Source of the DNA: a virus
Reading direction: 5' to 3' (one strand)
Length of the DNA: 50,103 nt
IMG/VR virus record: IMGVR_UViG_3300000956_000071
Location: 1 to 50,103 of that record
How positions within the stretch are numbered: the stretch's first letter is position 1; every line of letters begins with the position of its first letter. Shown in pieces: positions 14,577-23,250 of the stretch. The notes below the pieces were generated by a model that was given only the letters and a program-made list of their open reading frames with translations, had not been told where the DNA came from and ran no database searches. The position numbers and the translations under genes were made by a program.

Positions 14577-14622
14577 GAGGGGGTGTAATTCCTGGCGGAC
14601 CCTGTTACACCCCCTCTTTTTC
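14577..14622 (+). terminator. Rho-independent terminator after the tail tube gene
   Basis: GAGGGGGTGTAA (14577-14588) pairs perfectly with TTACACCCCCTC (14605-14616), a twelve base-pair stem with a 16-base loop, followed by TTTTTCTTG. It likely lowers transcription of the tail assembly genes relative to the tube gene. Confidence 0.88.
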
Positions 14623-14662
14623 TTGTTTAAGGGTCCACATAAACTTATTGAAAGGGTTCGCC

Positions 14663-15001
14663 ATGACCAACGAATTTACTCTAGACGACCTGAACACCGC
14701 ACTTGAGAAGAAGTACGGTCCCTTCGTGTTTTCTGTAGGCAAGGAGAAGTTTGTACTTCAGCAGATCCTTCGCCTGCCCAAGGAGACTCGTCAGATTGTC
14801 AAGGCTCAGCTAGAGCTTCTGGACAACAAGAAGAATGAACTCGACGAAGACGAGATGCTTGCCATTCTCAAGGCCGTTGTAGAGAACGTCATTGAGGGCG
14901 ACAAGGCAGAGCGTCTGTTTGAGCTGCTGGACAATGACCTTGTTAAGGTCACCATTCTGTTCGAGAAGTGGGCGGAGCGCACTCAGGCGGGGGAAGCCTA
15001 A
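14663..15001 (+). CDS. Tail assembly chaperone (gpG-like)
   Basis: A 112-residue acidic helical protein (FTLDDLNTALEKKYG; KLE-rich middle; ending ERTQAGEA). Like lambda gpG it should hold the tape measure before tube polymerisation. ATG at 14663 after AAAGGG is preferred over an upstream TTG. Near its end a G-run allows a -1 shift into the following frame, giving the longer gpGT-type product. Confidence 0.82.
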   Translation: MTNEFTLDDLNTALEKKYGPFVFSVGKEKFVLQQILRLPKETRQIVKAQLELLDNKKNELDEDEMLAILKAVVENVIEGDKAERLFELLDNDLVKVTILFEKWAERTQAGEA

Positions 15002-15390
15002 TCCTCGCTGGCCTTATCGACAAGGCTGGTGAGGCAATCTATCAGGATTTTCGGGAGGTGTACAACGTCAACCTAATCGACGAGATCAGGGACGATACAC
15101 CTCCTCTGGAACTGCTCATGCTTATTCGAGGACTCAAGCTGGGTTCTCGCTTCGTTTCTACCCTTCAGGGAAGTGCGGAGTTTGTTGGGTGGGATGCTCC
15201 CGCATACCAGATGGCCACGTTGATTGACGCGGTGAATTACACCACCTTCGCGGTTATCGCTGCGAACTCAAAGCGTAAGCCCAAGGAACCAAAGCCATCA
15301 TACCGTCCTAAGAAGGACGGCCGTAAGGCCAACAACGCATTTGCAACTCAACTCAAGCTCGCAAAAGAACGAAAGGCTAGGGGAGGTTAA
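14968..15390 (+). CDS. Tail assembly chaperone extension (gpT-like, by -1 frameshift)
   Basis: This frame has no convincing start of its own; it is entered by a -1 shift at the G-run 14989-14993, so the true product is a fusion of about 240 residues with the upstream chaperone. The extension runs through AGLIDKAGEAIYQDFREVYN and ends in a very basic tail (KPKEPKPSYRPKKDGRKA), typical of actinophage gpT parts that contact the tape measure. The tape measure gene starts four bases after its stop. Confidence 0.82.
   Translation: MGGAHSGGGSLILAGLIDKAGEAIYQDFREVYNVNLIDEIRDDTPPLELLMLIRGLKLGSRFVSTLQGSAEFVGWDAPAYQMATLIDAVNYTTFAVIAANSKRKPKEPKPSYRPKKDGRKANNAFATQLKLAKERKARGG
14989..14995 (+). other. Predicted -1 frameshift site
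   Basis: GGGGGAA with zero-frame codons G|GGG|GAA, 6 bases before the zero-frame stop. The P-site GGG re-pairs perfectly after slipping by one; the A-site GAA to GGA re-pairing has one mismatch. Position at the end of gpG fits conserved tail-chaperone frameshifting. Confidence 0.7.
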
Positions 15391-15393
15391 CCC

Positions 15394-17703
15394 ATGGCAA
15401 AGGGGCCGGGCGGCTTCTCTGTAGGCCGCGTATCAATCCAGGTAGTTCCGGACACCTCCAAGTTCCGAGAGAAGCTACTTGCTGAACTTAAGAAGGAGGT
15501 CCGGGGACTCAAGGTTGAGATTCCCGTTGACCTAGACGCAGCAAAGGCTGTCTCTCAGCTCAAGGCACTTGACACCATCCTCAAGAGGATTGATGGTAGG
15601 AACATCAATATCGGGGCCAATGTCAATGCAAATGGAGACTTGAATAGGCTTTCCAGGGATCTATCCAGGGTTGGTGACGCAGCCAACGACGCGTCTTCCG
15701 GTTTCTCTTCCATCGGTAGGACAGGGGCTATTGTCCTTGCAGTCATCGTACTGCTTGCACCCGCACTAGCACTTGTAGCAACGCTGATTGCAGGGCTACC
15801 ATCTCTGTTGTTTGCATTTGGGGCTGCGGCTGCGGCTGTCGCCCTAGGGTTTGACGGCATCAAGAAGGCGGCTAAGGGGTTTGCTCCGACAGTCGATCGT
15901 CTCAAGGCCAGTCTGTCAAAGACGTTCGAGCAGCAGCTGACTAAGCCGTTCATCGAGCTTAACAAGATCGCTCCAGTTCTCGATAGGGGACTGAATTCTA
16001 TTGCTGTATCCATCAGTGGGATCATTTCAGACCTGATCAGGTTTGTTACCACTGGGCAGGGTATGGCTCAGCTCAATGATATCCTTCAGAACACTGCGAA
16101 GTTCTTCAATCTTCTACGTCCTGCCATCGAAGATGGATTCAGGGCACTGGTGTTCCTGGCTTCTGAGGCTTCTCAGGAATTTGATGGTCTTGCGGCAACT
16201 TTGCGCAGGTTCTCAGCCGGATTCCTGGACGTTGTCAAGAGGGTCAGCGAGGACGGCACTCTAGGGTCAGCCCTGCGGAACCTGAATGTGGTCCTGGACT
16301 CGCTTCTAGATGCATTCAACCAGTTCTTTGAGGCTGGTCTTCGTGCTATGACGGTGCTGGGCGGTCCTATTGCCAACCTGTTTGGTGGGTTTACTCAGGC
16401 CATTGTAGCGTTGATGCCAATCTTGACCGAAGTAAGCAAGCTGGTATTTGACGTGCTGGGAGAGGCGTTTAGGCAGCTAGCCCCGGTATTGGATGAGGTT
16501 AGGCCAGCTATCTCGGCCCTGGGCGATGTCCTAGGCAGGCTTCTAGTAGGAGCCCTTCAGGCCGTTGGTCCATTGCTGAAGGTGGTAGCAGGCATCCTGA
16601 ACGATGTTCTTCTCAGGGCCCTCACTGCGATTGACCCATTCATTCAGCCTTTTATCGATTTTGTCACTCAGCTAGCCACTATCATCGGTGACTTTCTGGT
16701 GTCGGCATTCGAGTCGCTGAGTCCGTTCCTGGACGTGTTCTTCAAGTTCATTCAGGACTTGCTGATTGCAATCACCCCTCTTCTTCCATTGCTGATTCAG
16801 TTCGCCACCGAAGTGTTGAAGGCGATTGCTGATATTCTCAAGGACCTTGGTCCAGATCTAGCCACGCTAGGCGAGTCTCTATTCCCGCAGTTGCTCAGGG
16901 TCATCAACGACATTGTTCCTATTGCAGGTGACTTCCTGAAGGTGTTGGTAGAGATTCTGCCCGCCTTGGTCCTGCTGGCTGATATCATCCTTCAGGTAGC
17001 CATTCCTGTGATGACGGCGTTCTTCGAGACGATTAACTCGGTATGGCCAGCAATTCGTGAGATCATCGAGGCTGCGCTACTTTACATCCAGGGCATTATC
17101 AATGTCATCATGGGCGTGATCTCTGGTGACTTGGATAGGGCTTGGACTGGCATCAAGCAGATCTTCAAGGGCAGTCTTGATCTGATTCTGGCGGCTGTAA
17201 AGCTTGGGCTAAACCTGGTCGTAGATGCGGTTATCGGCCTGCCAGAACGAATCCTGGGTGCACTGTTCGGTCTTCCTGAGTCTATGGCTAAGGCAGGTAG
17301 GGCAGCAATCCAGGGGTTTGTTGATGGTGTAAAGGCGATGGCGCAGCAGGCATACAATGCTGTAGCCGGAGTCGTTGAACGTGTTCGTGGACTGTTCCCC
17401 TTCTCACCTGCCAAGACTGGTCCTTTCTCGGGTACCGGATACACCACGTACTCAGGTAAGGCCTTGATGGAGGACTGGGCAAAGGGAATTGAACAGGGCA
17501 CACCAACCGCATTGAACGCGATTGACGAAGCAATGGCACAGACTCAGAATGGTATGGACATCTCTGCCGCAGTCACCTCGGAAGGCTTTGGTGACCTCCA
17601 CGGTCAGATTATGTCGGCTATGTCAGGCTGGGAAGTGGTTATTGATGCAAACGGCATCACCAAGTTGGTAAATAAGACTAATCAGAGGAATGCGCGGAGG
17701 TAA
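15394..17703 (+). CDS. Tape measure protein
   Basis: A 769-residue protein, the longest in the rightward arm except for the tail-tip protein, that sets tail length; at about 0.15 nm per residue this predicts a short tail near 115 nm. N terminus VSIQVVPDTSKFREKLLAEL is typical. Hydrophobic stretches lie near 110-150 (AIVLAVIVLLAPALALVATL) and a long run of amphipathic helices follows. Near the C terminus VRGLFPFSPAKTGPFSGTG is the conserved PFSPAK-type motif. No lytic domain is seen. ATG follows GGGAGG. Confidence 0.92.
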   Translation: MAKGPGGFSVGRVSIQVVPDTSKFREKLLAELKKEVRGLKVEIPVDLDAAKAVSQLKALDTILKRIDGRNINIGANVNANGDLNRLSRDLSRVGDAANDASSGFSSIGRTGAIVLAVIVLLAPALALVATLIAGLPSLLFAFGAAAAAVALGFDGIKKAAKGFAPTVDRLKASLSKTFEQQLTKPFIELNKIAPVLDRGLNSIAVSISGIISDLIRFVTTGQGMAQLNDILQNTAKFFNLLRPAIEDGFRALVFLASEASQEFDGLAATLRRFSAGFLDVVKRVSEDGTLGSALRNLNVVLDSLLDAFNQFFEAGLRAMTVLGGPIANLFGGFTQAIVALMPILTEVSKLVFDVLGEAFRQLAPVLDEVRPAISALGDVLGRLLVGALQAVGPLLKVVAGILNDVLLRALTAIDPFIQPFIDFVTQLATIIGDFLVSAFESLSPFLDVFFKFIQDLLIAITPLLPLLIQFATEVLKAIADILKDLGPDLATLGESLFPQLLRVINDIVPIAGDFLKVLVEILPALVLLADIILQVAIPVMTAFFETINSVWPAIREIIEAALLYIQGIINVIMGVISGDLDRAWTGIKQIFKGSLDLILAAVKLGLNLVVDAVIGLPERILGALFGLPESMAKAGRAAIQGFVDGVKAMAQQAYNAVAGVVERVRGLFPFSPAKTGPFSGTGYTTYSGKALMEDWAKGIEQGTPTALNAIDEAMAQTQNGMDISAAVTSEGFGDLHGQIMSAMSGWEVVIDANGITKLVNKTNQRNARR

Positions 17704-17707
17704 CTAA

Positions 17708-18538
17708 ATGGCTACGACCTGGTATCTAGGCGTACCTGGGGACCTCCGTGCCCTTTTCTGCCCTGAACGAGATATTGAGGTGACTGAGCTACGGTTTGGT
17801 GGCCTTCACCAGTCTCTGGGCGGGGCAAGGACCATGGATGTCACCGGCATCAAGCAGCAGTACTCATTCAGCTGGAAGTACCTGGACCAGAGTGACTATT
17901 CCTGGCTCCGTGCGCTTCATACACGGCTGATCCCAGGGCCCCATAGGCTCCTGGACCCTATGCGCACCAACAGGCTGTCTATGGGCGCGTCAAAGGGCGA
18001 CCTGATGGCAGTCAAGTACCCCTTCTACACCCAGTCGGCGGGAATGTTGACCAACTACCCCGATTATCCAAGCGGTGTGCTGGGAACCAGGTGCGTGAGG
18101 TGGAATGACAGGACAGCATCAAGCATTCTGTCTCTGGACCTGGCCAAGAAGACGGATGTATTCCCTCTTGAGGAGGTGACTGTTAGTGCGTACCTTAAGG
18201 GCGAATCTGCTGTCACTGTGGCGATGTATATCGGGTGGTACGACAAGGACGGAGTGTTCATCAGCAGCTCCACGTCTACTAGTCATTCAGTCACCACTTC
18301 ATGGGCTAGGTATTCGGCAACCAAGACGGCACCGGCCAACGCGGTTCTAGGGGCAATGTCCATCACTGCCACTGCCACCACGGCTATTCGAATGGCTGCT
18401 CCTCAGTTTGAGACGGGGGCTTCAGCCACTACCTGGCAGGAGGGCGGAGCCAATCCAATCGTACTTCTCGACCAGCTATCTACCACTACCCCGAGGTCAC
18501 CAGTATTGGACTGCAATTTGGTACTACTAGAATCATAG
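17708..18538 (+). CDS. Distal tail / minor tail protein with a beta-sandwich insert
   Basis: A 276-residue protein directly after the tape measure. Residues 1-95 (SFSWKYLDQSDYSWLRALH) and the last ~25 (SPVLDCNLVLLES) resemble distal tail proteins joining tube to tip. Between them about 150 residues resemble a carbohydrate-binding-like jelly roll (VSAYLKGESAVTVAMYIGWY; PQFETGASATTWQEG, a pattern seen in phage sugar-binding modules). It may give contact to cell-surface glycans. Confidence 0.75.
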   Translation: MATTWYLGVPGDLRALFCPERDIEVTELRFGGLHQSLGGARTMDVTGIKQQYSFSWKYLDQSDYSWLRALHTRLIPGPHRLLDPMRTNRLSMGASKGDLMAVKYPFYTQSAGMLTNYPDYPSGVLGTRCVRWNDRTASSILSLDLAKKTDVFPLEEVTVSAYLKGESAVTVAMYIGWYDKDGVFISSSTSTSHSVTTSWARYSATKTAPANAVLGAMSITATATTAIRMAAPQFETGASATTWQEGGANPIVLLDQLSTTTPRSPVLDCNLVLLES

Positions 18539-18548
18539 GAGACACAGC

Positions 18549-20975
18549 ATGCAGGATCATGGCGAACCAATCGCCGAAGTAGCAGTAAGCAGCGGTGAGC
18601 GTTCGTTTCATGTCAGGCTGCGTGTTGACTGGAACCGCAATGGTCTTTACACCCATGCACTTTCCGATATGTCGAGGTTTGTCCACACTGCGGTGACCGA
18701 CAGGGCGTTGCAGGGTTCTGCTCCTTCAGAGCTTGGCTTTGTCTCAGGCTCAGCAGCCGCAGAGCTACGAGTTACGTTGGCGGGAGAAGACAGTGATGGT
18801 CGTAGTTTGGCCTCCATCTTCTCCCCCTACCAGATCAATTCACCTTTCTGGGTTCTTGAGCCTGTTGGCTGTGAAGTAACCTACGAGATTGGTATCGATT
18901 GTGGGGGTTTGTTCGGAGTCCTCTGGTATCCGCAGTTTGTTGGGCAGATCCGTACGCTGTCACCTAACCGTGGACTGAACAACGTAGAGATGACTGCGCT
19001 GGATCGGGTTGAGGTGCTCAGGCGTCCTGTCATCTTCCCACCATGGGCAGTGTCAGAACAGCAGGCTTCACAGGGCTTCCTTCTGGCTCAGCTCATGGAG
19101 TCGCATTACATCATTGACCATGCGCTACGTCAGTGTGACTGCTCTACCTCCCCTTACCGTCCTATCACACCTGAAGAGGTAGGCGGAAATCTACAGTACG
19201 CCGGTACTCAGGTATTCATTACTGGTAATGGTGGCAAGCTTCCTGTCGTAGGATGGGAAGACAACCCCACTCGTCAGGAATACCCGGACCAGGAACATGG
19301 CGTGGTGATGTATGACGCTATCGGTGAAACACATCCCCTTGCACCGTTTCCGGCTGTTAAGCCTAAGGTCCTTGCGGCCGTAGGCAATCGTCCAGATCAG
19401 TCTATGCTGATTTACTGGATGAGGGACCAGGACAGGATGAATGGCATTGCCTCTAGTGCCTGTGGATTCACGTTGATCCAGGGTGTGGGGCAGGAACCCT
19501 CGTACTGGTCGACTATGAGCGACACCAAGATTGCTGCATTCCGTACACGTGATGAGCAGGAAATCCAGATCTATATTGATGGCGGAGATATCCGTACTGA
19601 ATGGGATCGTGGAGGCTCTAGCCCCGACCATGTTATCGGACCGGATATCACGCTGCCCAATGATGGTATTGTCCATGTTCATGTGGCGTGGGATGTGTTT
19701 AACGCAGCCGGACCTATTGCGTACATTGAAGCTAACGCAGTCAATTCTGGTGTTGTTGACCTGGGCTCTCCTATCTCCTTTGTCACCAACAATGATGAGC
19801 TTGCAGGGCTCGTTGAGATCCAGCGTGTGGTAGCCATGCAGGACATCTACTTCACGTCCAGCAACTTCGGTGGTATTGGCGCAGGCCTAGGACTAAAGCC
19901 TAAGGCGGCTAAGTACAGCGCATCTGTTGATCCAGGATTGAACCGGCTATCCGACGTTCCTATTCGTAACAAGCCCGAAGCATGGGATGTCATCAAGTCG
20001 GTTGCCGACGCTGAAATGGGATCCGCGTTCTGGGACGAGGAAGGCAGGTTTGTCTTCTGGAACTTCGACACCATTGCTACAAAGCGTAATAGCATTGTAC
20101 GAGAGATCACCCTTGATGACTTGACTTCCCTGGACATCACTCGAAGCTTGGACTCGGTTCGTAACGTATATGCCATGGACAAGAGTAAGGCCAGGAACGT
20201 TATTGCGGTTATCTATGAGTCACAGGACGTAAACGAGTTCTACGTACCGGCTGGCACCCGGAAGAAGTTCAGGCTCTACCTGGACGACGTTGTATCTGCG
20301 GAACCTCGATTCATGGATAGGTACAAGACCACCGGAGTAGACCCTGTGCCTACATGGACTGGAGAACAGTTCCACGGGTATGTATTCCAGTTCTACCTCG
20401 GCGGAGCATGGGTTGAGGCAGACAGTGCTGGTACCAACGGCATTGAGATCAACAGTTATTACGATGAGGATGGCTACATTGTAGTCAATATCTGGAATGG
20501 GTTTTCTGTTCCTGTCAGGTGTGCATCAGGAAGCGGATCAAGTTCGCAGCCCGCATTCCGCCTGGGTGGTTCTCATATCGTGAGGTACGACGATAAGACT
20601 GACGTTACTGAAAACAGTGGAAGCGTTACTAAGTACGGCCACAAGATTTTGTCATTGAGTGGTGACTGGTATCAGGATGAGTCGGATGCCAACGGCCTTA
20701 TTTCCAAGTTCCTGAACCACACTTCTGCCCCCAAGCCTAGCTCTGACACCATTATGATTGCGGGAGATCCCCGTCTTCAGCTGGGTGACACTGTCAGGTT
20801 GAAGGATAAGACAGGATTTGGTGAGTACTTCGATGTTCAGATTTATGGCATCAACCGCACCTTCAGCGTGGACTCAGGACTGACTGACAATCTGTCGGTT
20901 CAGATGGTTCCAGCTGGTGGTAAGTGGGATGACCCAGTGTATGGAATCTGGGAATCAACATTCGTATGGACATAA
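18549..20975 (+). CDS. Tail tip / minor tail protein with lectin-like insert
   Basis: An 808-residue tail-tip protein. The first ~190 and last ~330 residues look like a tail hub (LRVDWNRNGLYTHALSDMSR; AEMGSAFWDEEGRFVFWN; LQLGDTVRLKDKTGFGEYF). Residues about 250-430, with MLIYWMRDQDRMNGIASSAC, a QIYIDGG strand and VHVHVAWDVF, resemble a concanavalin/LamG-type lectin domain, so it may bind host glycans. ATG follows TAGGAGAC. Confidence 0.75.
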   Translation: MQDHGEPIAEVAVSSGERSFHVRLRVDWNRNGLYTHALSDMSRFVHTAVTDRALQGSAPSELGFVSGSAAAELRVTLAGEDSDGRSLASIFSPYQINSPFWVLEPVGCEVTYEIGIDCGGLFGVLWYPQFVGQIRTLSPNRGLNNVEMTALDRVEVLRRPVIFPPWAVSEQQASQGFLLAQLMESHYIIDHALRQCDCSTSPYRPITPEEVGGNLQYAGTQVFITGNGGKLPVVGWEDNPTRQEYPDQEHGVVMYDAIGETHPLAPFPAVKPKVLAAVGNRPDQSMLIYWMRDQDRMNGIASSACGFTLIQGVGQEPSYWSTMSDTKIAAFRTRDEQEIQIYIDGGDIRTEWDRGGSSPDHVIGPDITLPNDGIVHVHVAWDVFNAAGPIAYIEANAVNSGVVDLGSPISFVTNNDELAGLVEIQRVVAMQDIYFTSSNFGGIGAGLGLKPKAAKYSASVDPGLNRLSDVPIRNKPEAWDVIKSVADAEMGSAFWDEEGRFVFWNFDTIATKRNSIVREITLDDLTSLDITRSLDSVRNVYAMDKSKARNVIAVIYESQDVNEFYVPAGTRKKFRLYLDDVVSAEPRFMDRYKTTGVDPVPTWTGEQFHGYVFQFYLGGAWVEADSAGTNGIEINSYYDEDGYIVVNIWNGFSVPVRCASGSGSSSQPAFRLGGSHIVRYDDKTDVTENSGSVTKYGHKILSLSGDWYQDESDANGLISKFLNHTSAPKPSSDTIMIAGDPRLQLGDTVRLKDKTGFGEYFDVQIYGINRTFSVDSGLTDNLSVQMVPAGGKWDDPVYGIWESTFVWT

Positions 20976-20989
20976 GCTAAGGAGTTTTT

Positions 20990-21487
20990 ATGCCGTTTGT
21001 TGCCATGGCGGATGCGGTACCAGGTGCTATCGCTTCGTCATCGGAATACAACAAGGTTGTTGACAACGTCGAGTATTTGAACAGCACCCTGCCTCGTGGC
21101 AGGATTGGTTCTGTATCCTCGGCTACCAGCAACCTCACAACCACCGACTCTGTGGTCGACTCTCAGACTGTTACGTTGGTCTCTGGTCGCAGGTATAGGG
21201 TCACTGCATCATATGTGTACGGTACAACTGCCACGAACTACTTCTTTAACCTGAGGTACAAGGCAGGCACGACTGTAGACACATCAGGCACAAGCTTTTT
21301 CAGGATTGCGCCTAATGGCACGGCAAGTCAGAACACCCCTGTGACGCTAGTCGGCGAGTTTGTAGCCCCTAGTTCAGGATCGTTCGTTATTGCTTGTACC
21401 TGCCGCACTGGAACCAGTACAGGGACTATCCCTAACGATGGTACCAATCATCAGAAGTTCTTTGCTGTAGATGATGTTGGACTCTAA
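20990..21487 (+). CDS. Minor tail protein, small fibre-like
   Basis: A 165-residue beta-rich protein. The N terminus (AVPGAIASSSEYNKVVDNVEYLN) is like short tail-tip proteins that start with a trimerising helix; the rest (VTLVSGRRYRVTASYVYGTT ...) fits a beta-sandwich tip domain. ATG follows CTAAGGAG. Probably attached to the preceding hub; direct function unknown. Confidence 0.65.
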   Translation: MPFVAMADAVPGAIASSSEYNKVVDNVEYLNSTLPRGRIGSVSSATSNLTTTDSVVDSQTVTLVSGRRYRVTASYVYGTTATNYFFNLRYKAGTTVDTSGTSFFRIAPNGTASQNTPVTLVGEFVAPSSGSFVIACTCRTGTSTGTIPNDGTNHQKFFAVDDVGL

Positions 21488-21496
21488 GGGGAAAAG

Positions 21497-21787
21497 GTGA
21501 CTGAACCTGTGCACCAGATTGGCATGACTGAACTGTACAACGAGATTAGACAGTTGAGTGAGAGATTCACCGAATACGCTAGTAGACATGGTGTTGAATC
21601 CACCTCAATGAATCACAAGATCAGTGAGCTTGAGAAGGACCTTGCAGAAGTGCGGGCCGACCTGAAGGCCGAGGGTGTTCGTAGGAGCAACACTGCATGG
21701 CAGATGAAGCTAGCCGTGGCATCCTCTTTGATCTTTCCAATCATCGTTGCCATTGTAACCGCATTGCTTATTTCGAAGGGATCGTAA
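21497..21787 (+). CDS. Membrane protein with coiled coil, possible second holin
   Basis: A 96-residue protein: soluble N-terminal ~65 residues with heptads (MNHKISELEKDLAEVRADLK), then one transmembrane helix AVASSLIFPIIVAIVTALLI and a short KGS tail. GTG start follows AAGGGGAAAAG. Its TAA overlaps the holin ATG, suggesting a lysis pair (holin plus regulator), as in many actinophages. Confidence 0.6.
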   Translation: MTEPVHQIGMTELYNEIRQLSERFTEYASRHGVESTSMNHKISELEKDLAEVRADLKAEGVRRSNTAWQMKLAVASSLIFPIIVAIVTALLISKGS

Positions 21788-22002
21788 TGCTGAGTAAGGC
21801 ATATTGGGCAAGACTGGCTGAGGACCTCTGGACGGGCCTGATCACTGGCGTGGGTACAATCGTACTCATGGCTGGTTTCGACGTCTTCACGGCCGATTGG
21901 AAGGCTGTTCTGGGGGCCGGACTGACTGGTGCCATTGTGGCGGCCGTGAAGGCTGCTCTGGCTACGCCAGTCGGCGCTGACGACTCACCTCGTGTTAAGT
22001 GA
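21787..22002 (+). CDS. Holin
   Basis: A 71-residue protein with two hydrophobic segments (LWTGLITGVGTIVLMAGF and AVLGAGLTGAIVAAVKAAL) flanking a short loop and a charged C-terminal tail, the layout of r1t/phiLC3-like holins. It would open the membrane for the amidase encoded at 1339-2082. The ATG is embedded in the previous stop (TAATG). Confidence 0.8.
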   Translation: MLSKAYWARLAEDLWTGLITGVGTIVLMAGFDVFTADWKAVLGAGLTGAIVAAVKAALATPVGADDSPRVK

Positions 22003-22004
22003 CC

Positions 22005-22043
22005 ATGTACAAGCGGCGCAAGAAGCGGCCAAAGAAGAGATAG
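22005..22043 (+). CDS. Putative 12-residue basic peptide
   Basis: Three bases after the holin stop, ATG opens MYKRRKKRPKKR then TAG. Nine of 12 residues are Arg or Lys. No ribosome site apart from coupling to the holin. It could be translated by termination-reinitiation; whether it exists as a peptide is unproven. Confidence 0.35.
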   Translation: MYKRRKKRPKKR

Positions 22044-22076
22044 TGCAAGTGTGCTAAATAAAGACAAAAGAAAAAG

Positions 22077-22102
22077 GCCCCACCCCCGGAAGGGGGTGGG
22101 GC
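22077..22102. terminator. Bidirectional terminator between convergent arms
   Basis: GCCCCACCCCC (22077-22087) pairs perfectly with GGGGGTGGGGC (22092-22102) around GGAA. Forward transcripts meet TATTTG; reverse transcripts meet a T-rich run (complement of AAAGACAAAAGAAAAA). It separates rightward virion genes from the leftward arm. Confidence 0.92.
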
Positions 22103-22114
22103 TATTTGTCGTTC

Positions 22115-22309
22115 CTAGCGCTTTCCGGTGGCAATCAGGTACAACCACACGAGTCCCCACATACCACCAGTTACGATGGTGAGGACCGCATGCCACGTCC
22201 AGTGGATCCTTGGCTTTCGATGTGCGTTCATGATGTAGACATTCTGTTGCTGAGGGTTGTACTGCTGGTGGGGATGGTACTGGCTCGGTCCATTTTGGTG
22301 GTAATGCAT
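22115..22309 (-). CDS. Small membrane protein, 64 residues
   Basis: N-terminal 30 residues rich in His, Gln, Asn and Tyr, then RKPRIHWTWHAVLTIVTGGM and a hydrophobic helix ending WLYLIATGKR: one or two short membrane segments. Small proteins of this type with a Gln/Pro head and IHxxLTLxTxGxW segment are common in actinophages, function unknown; superinfection exclusion is one possibility. Last gene of the leftward arm, with GGGAGG ahead of the ATG. Confidence 0.65.
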   Translation of the reverse strand: MHYHQNGPSQYHPHQQYNPQQQNVYIMNAHRKPRIHWTWHAVLTIVTGGMWGLVWLYLIATGKR

Positions 22310-22327
22310 GGGGCTCCCTCCCGAGGC

Positions 22328-22762
22328 TTATGTCTCCGTGATTGTACCATCCATTGTCAAGTCCCGCGTGTTTACGATGTTCAAGATCCGCCCTTCGGGG
22401 TAACCCACCCACTCAACACCGCTGGCTTTAATAGCCTTCATACACCCGTAGCAAGGACGGCGAGTGATGTAGAGGGTGGAACCAGGCAGGTCGTTTCTGT
22501 CACAGTACAAAAGGGCATTCAGCTCGGCGTGGATGGCGACGCAATTGGAGTAGCAGGAGCCAGGAGGAACCTCAGAAGTTCGCCTTGGGCATGAGCTACA
22601 TCCCACCATACCTGCCGGGCTTCCATTGTATCCCGTGGATCTGATTCTACGGTCAGAACCCACGACAACCGCACCGACTTTGTCACGTTCGCAGTCACTT
22701 CGCAACGAAACTGCTTCTGCGATTCCGAGGAAGTACTCGTCCCAGTCTGGGCGTTCACTCAA
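22328..22762 (-). CDS. Deoxycytidylate deaminase
   Basis: A 144-residue zinc enzyme converting dCMP to dUMP, feeding dTTP synthesis. Zinc and catalytic residues are visible: HAE at 78-80 and PCYGC at 103-107 (Cys104, Cys107). GYNGSPAG near 45 binds the nucleotide; an extra Cys-rich segment (CSSCPRRT; Cys55, Cys58) is usual in phage enzymes. A TTG start at 22762, after GGAGG, overlaps the upstream stop. Works with the RNR at 30721-32751. No thymidylate synthase is present in the window. Confidence 0.9.
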   Translation of the reverse strand: MSERPDWDEYFLGIAEAVSLRSDCERDKVGAVVVGSDRRIRSTGYNGSPAGMVGCSSCPRRTSEVPPGSCYSNCVAIHAELNALLYCDRNDLPGSTLYITRRPCYGCMKAIKASGVEWVGYPEGRILNIVNTRDLTMDGTITET

Positions 22763-22913
22763 CCCCCTCCTCCTGCACGATATCGGCTAGGTCACGAGCC
22801 TCTCGCCACTCATGTGGAGTCGGGTTGTGAGAGCCATCCATGTACACCGACAGCCCGCACCTAGCCTCGGCCTGAAGGAGTGCGATAGCATATGCAAGGT
22901 CTTCCTTCCTCAC
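22755..22913 (-). CDS. Hypothetical protein, 52 residues
   Basis: GTG start after GGGGGA, ending inside the deaminase start. It contains DLAYAIALLQAEARCGL and an acidic end (DLADIVQEEGVE), all probably helical. No domain recognised; position suggests co-translation with its neighbours. Confidence 0.65.
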   Translation of the reverse strand: MRKEDLAYAIALLQAEARCGLSVYMDGSHNPTPHEWREARDLADIVQEEGVE

Positions 22914-23140
22914 GGTTCCCCCAAATCAATCTTCATGAATTCGTATGGGTCAACATGTACCGCGCTGCCTGGGTAGCCGTCCTTGGACCTGATAATGGTC
23001 AAACTGGCAATCGACAGCCCCTTGTCGAGGTAGGACCGATTAACGTAGTCGGTGATGACATACTTCCGAGTCGACGCGTTAAGCTGCTGAACCTTTCCAG
23101 ACGCCACGGTCTCCACCAGGGTGTAGATGTATGCGCTCAT
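22910..23140 (-). CDS. Hypothetical protein, 76 residues
   Basis: Begins SAYIYTLVETVASGKV and ends EFMKIDLGEP; alternating hydrophobic residues suggest a small beta-rich fold. ATG follows GAGGGG; both ends overlap neighbouring genes by four bases. Function unknown. Confidence 0.65.
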   Translation of the reverse strand: MSAYIYTLVETVASGKVQQLNASTRKYVITDYVNRSYLDKGLSIASLTIIRSKDGYPGSAVHVDPYEFMKIDLGEP

Positions 23141-23250
23141 TCAACCATCCCCTCAGCGTCACCAATCCATTCGTTGCTGCGACGTTCAACCTCTGCCTTG
23201 ATGTTGTCGGTGATCTTGTCGATAGATTCCTGGTCTTTCGGATCACTCAT
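23137..23250 (-). CDS. Hypothetical protein, 37 residues
   Basis: A short acidic, probably helical protein (SDPKDQESIDKITDNIKAEV) whose ATG overlaps the exonuclease stop and whose TGA overlaps the next ATG. Support comes from the tight coupling on both sides. Confidence 0.6.
   Translation of the reverse strand: MSDPKDQESIDKITDNIKAEVERRSNEWIGDAEGMVE

Noticed and set aside
14968-14988. ATG of the second chaperone frame as a real start
   Set aside because: No ribosome site, and tail chaperone pairs are expressed by frameshift; the G-run lies right inside this stretch.
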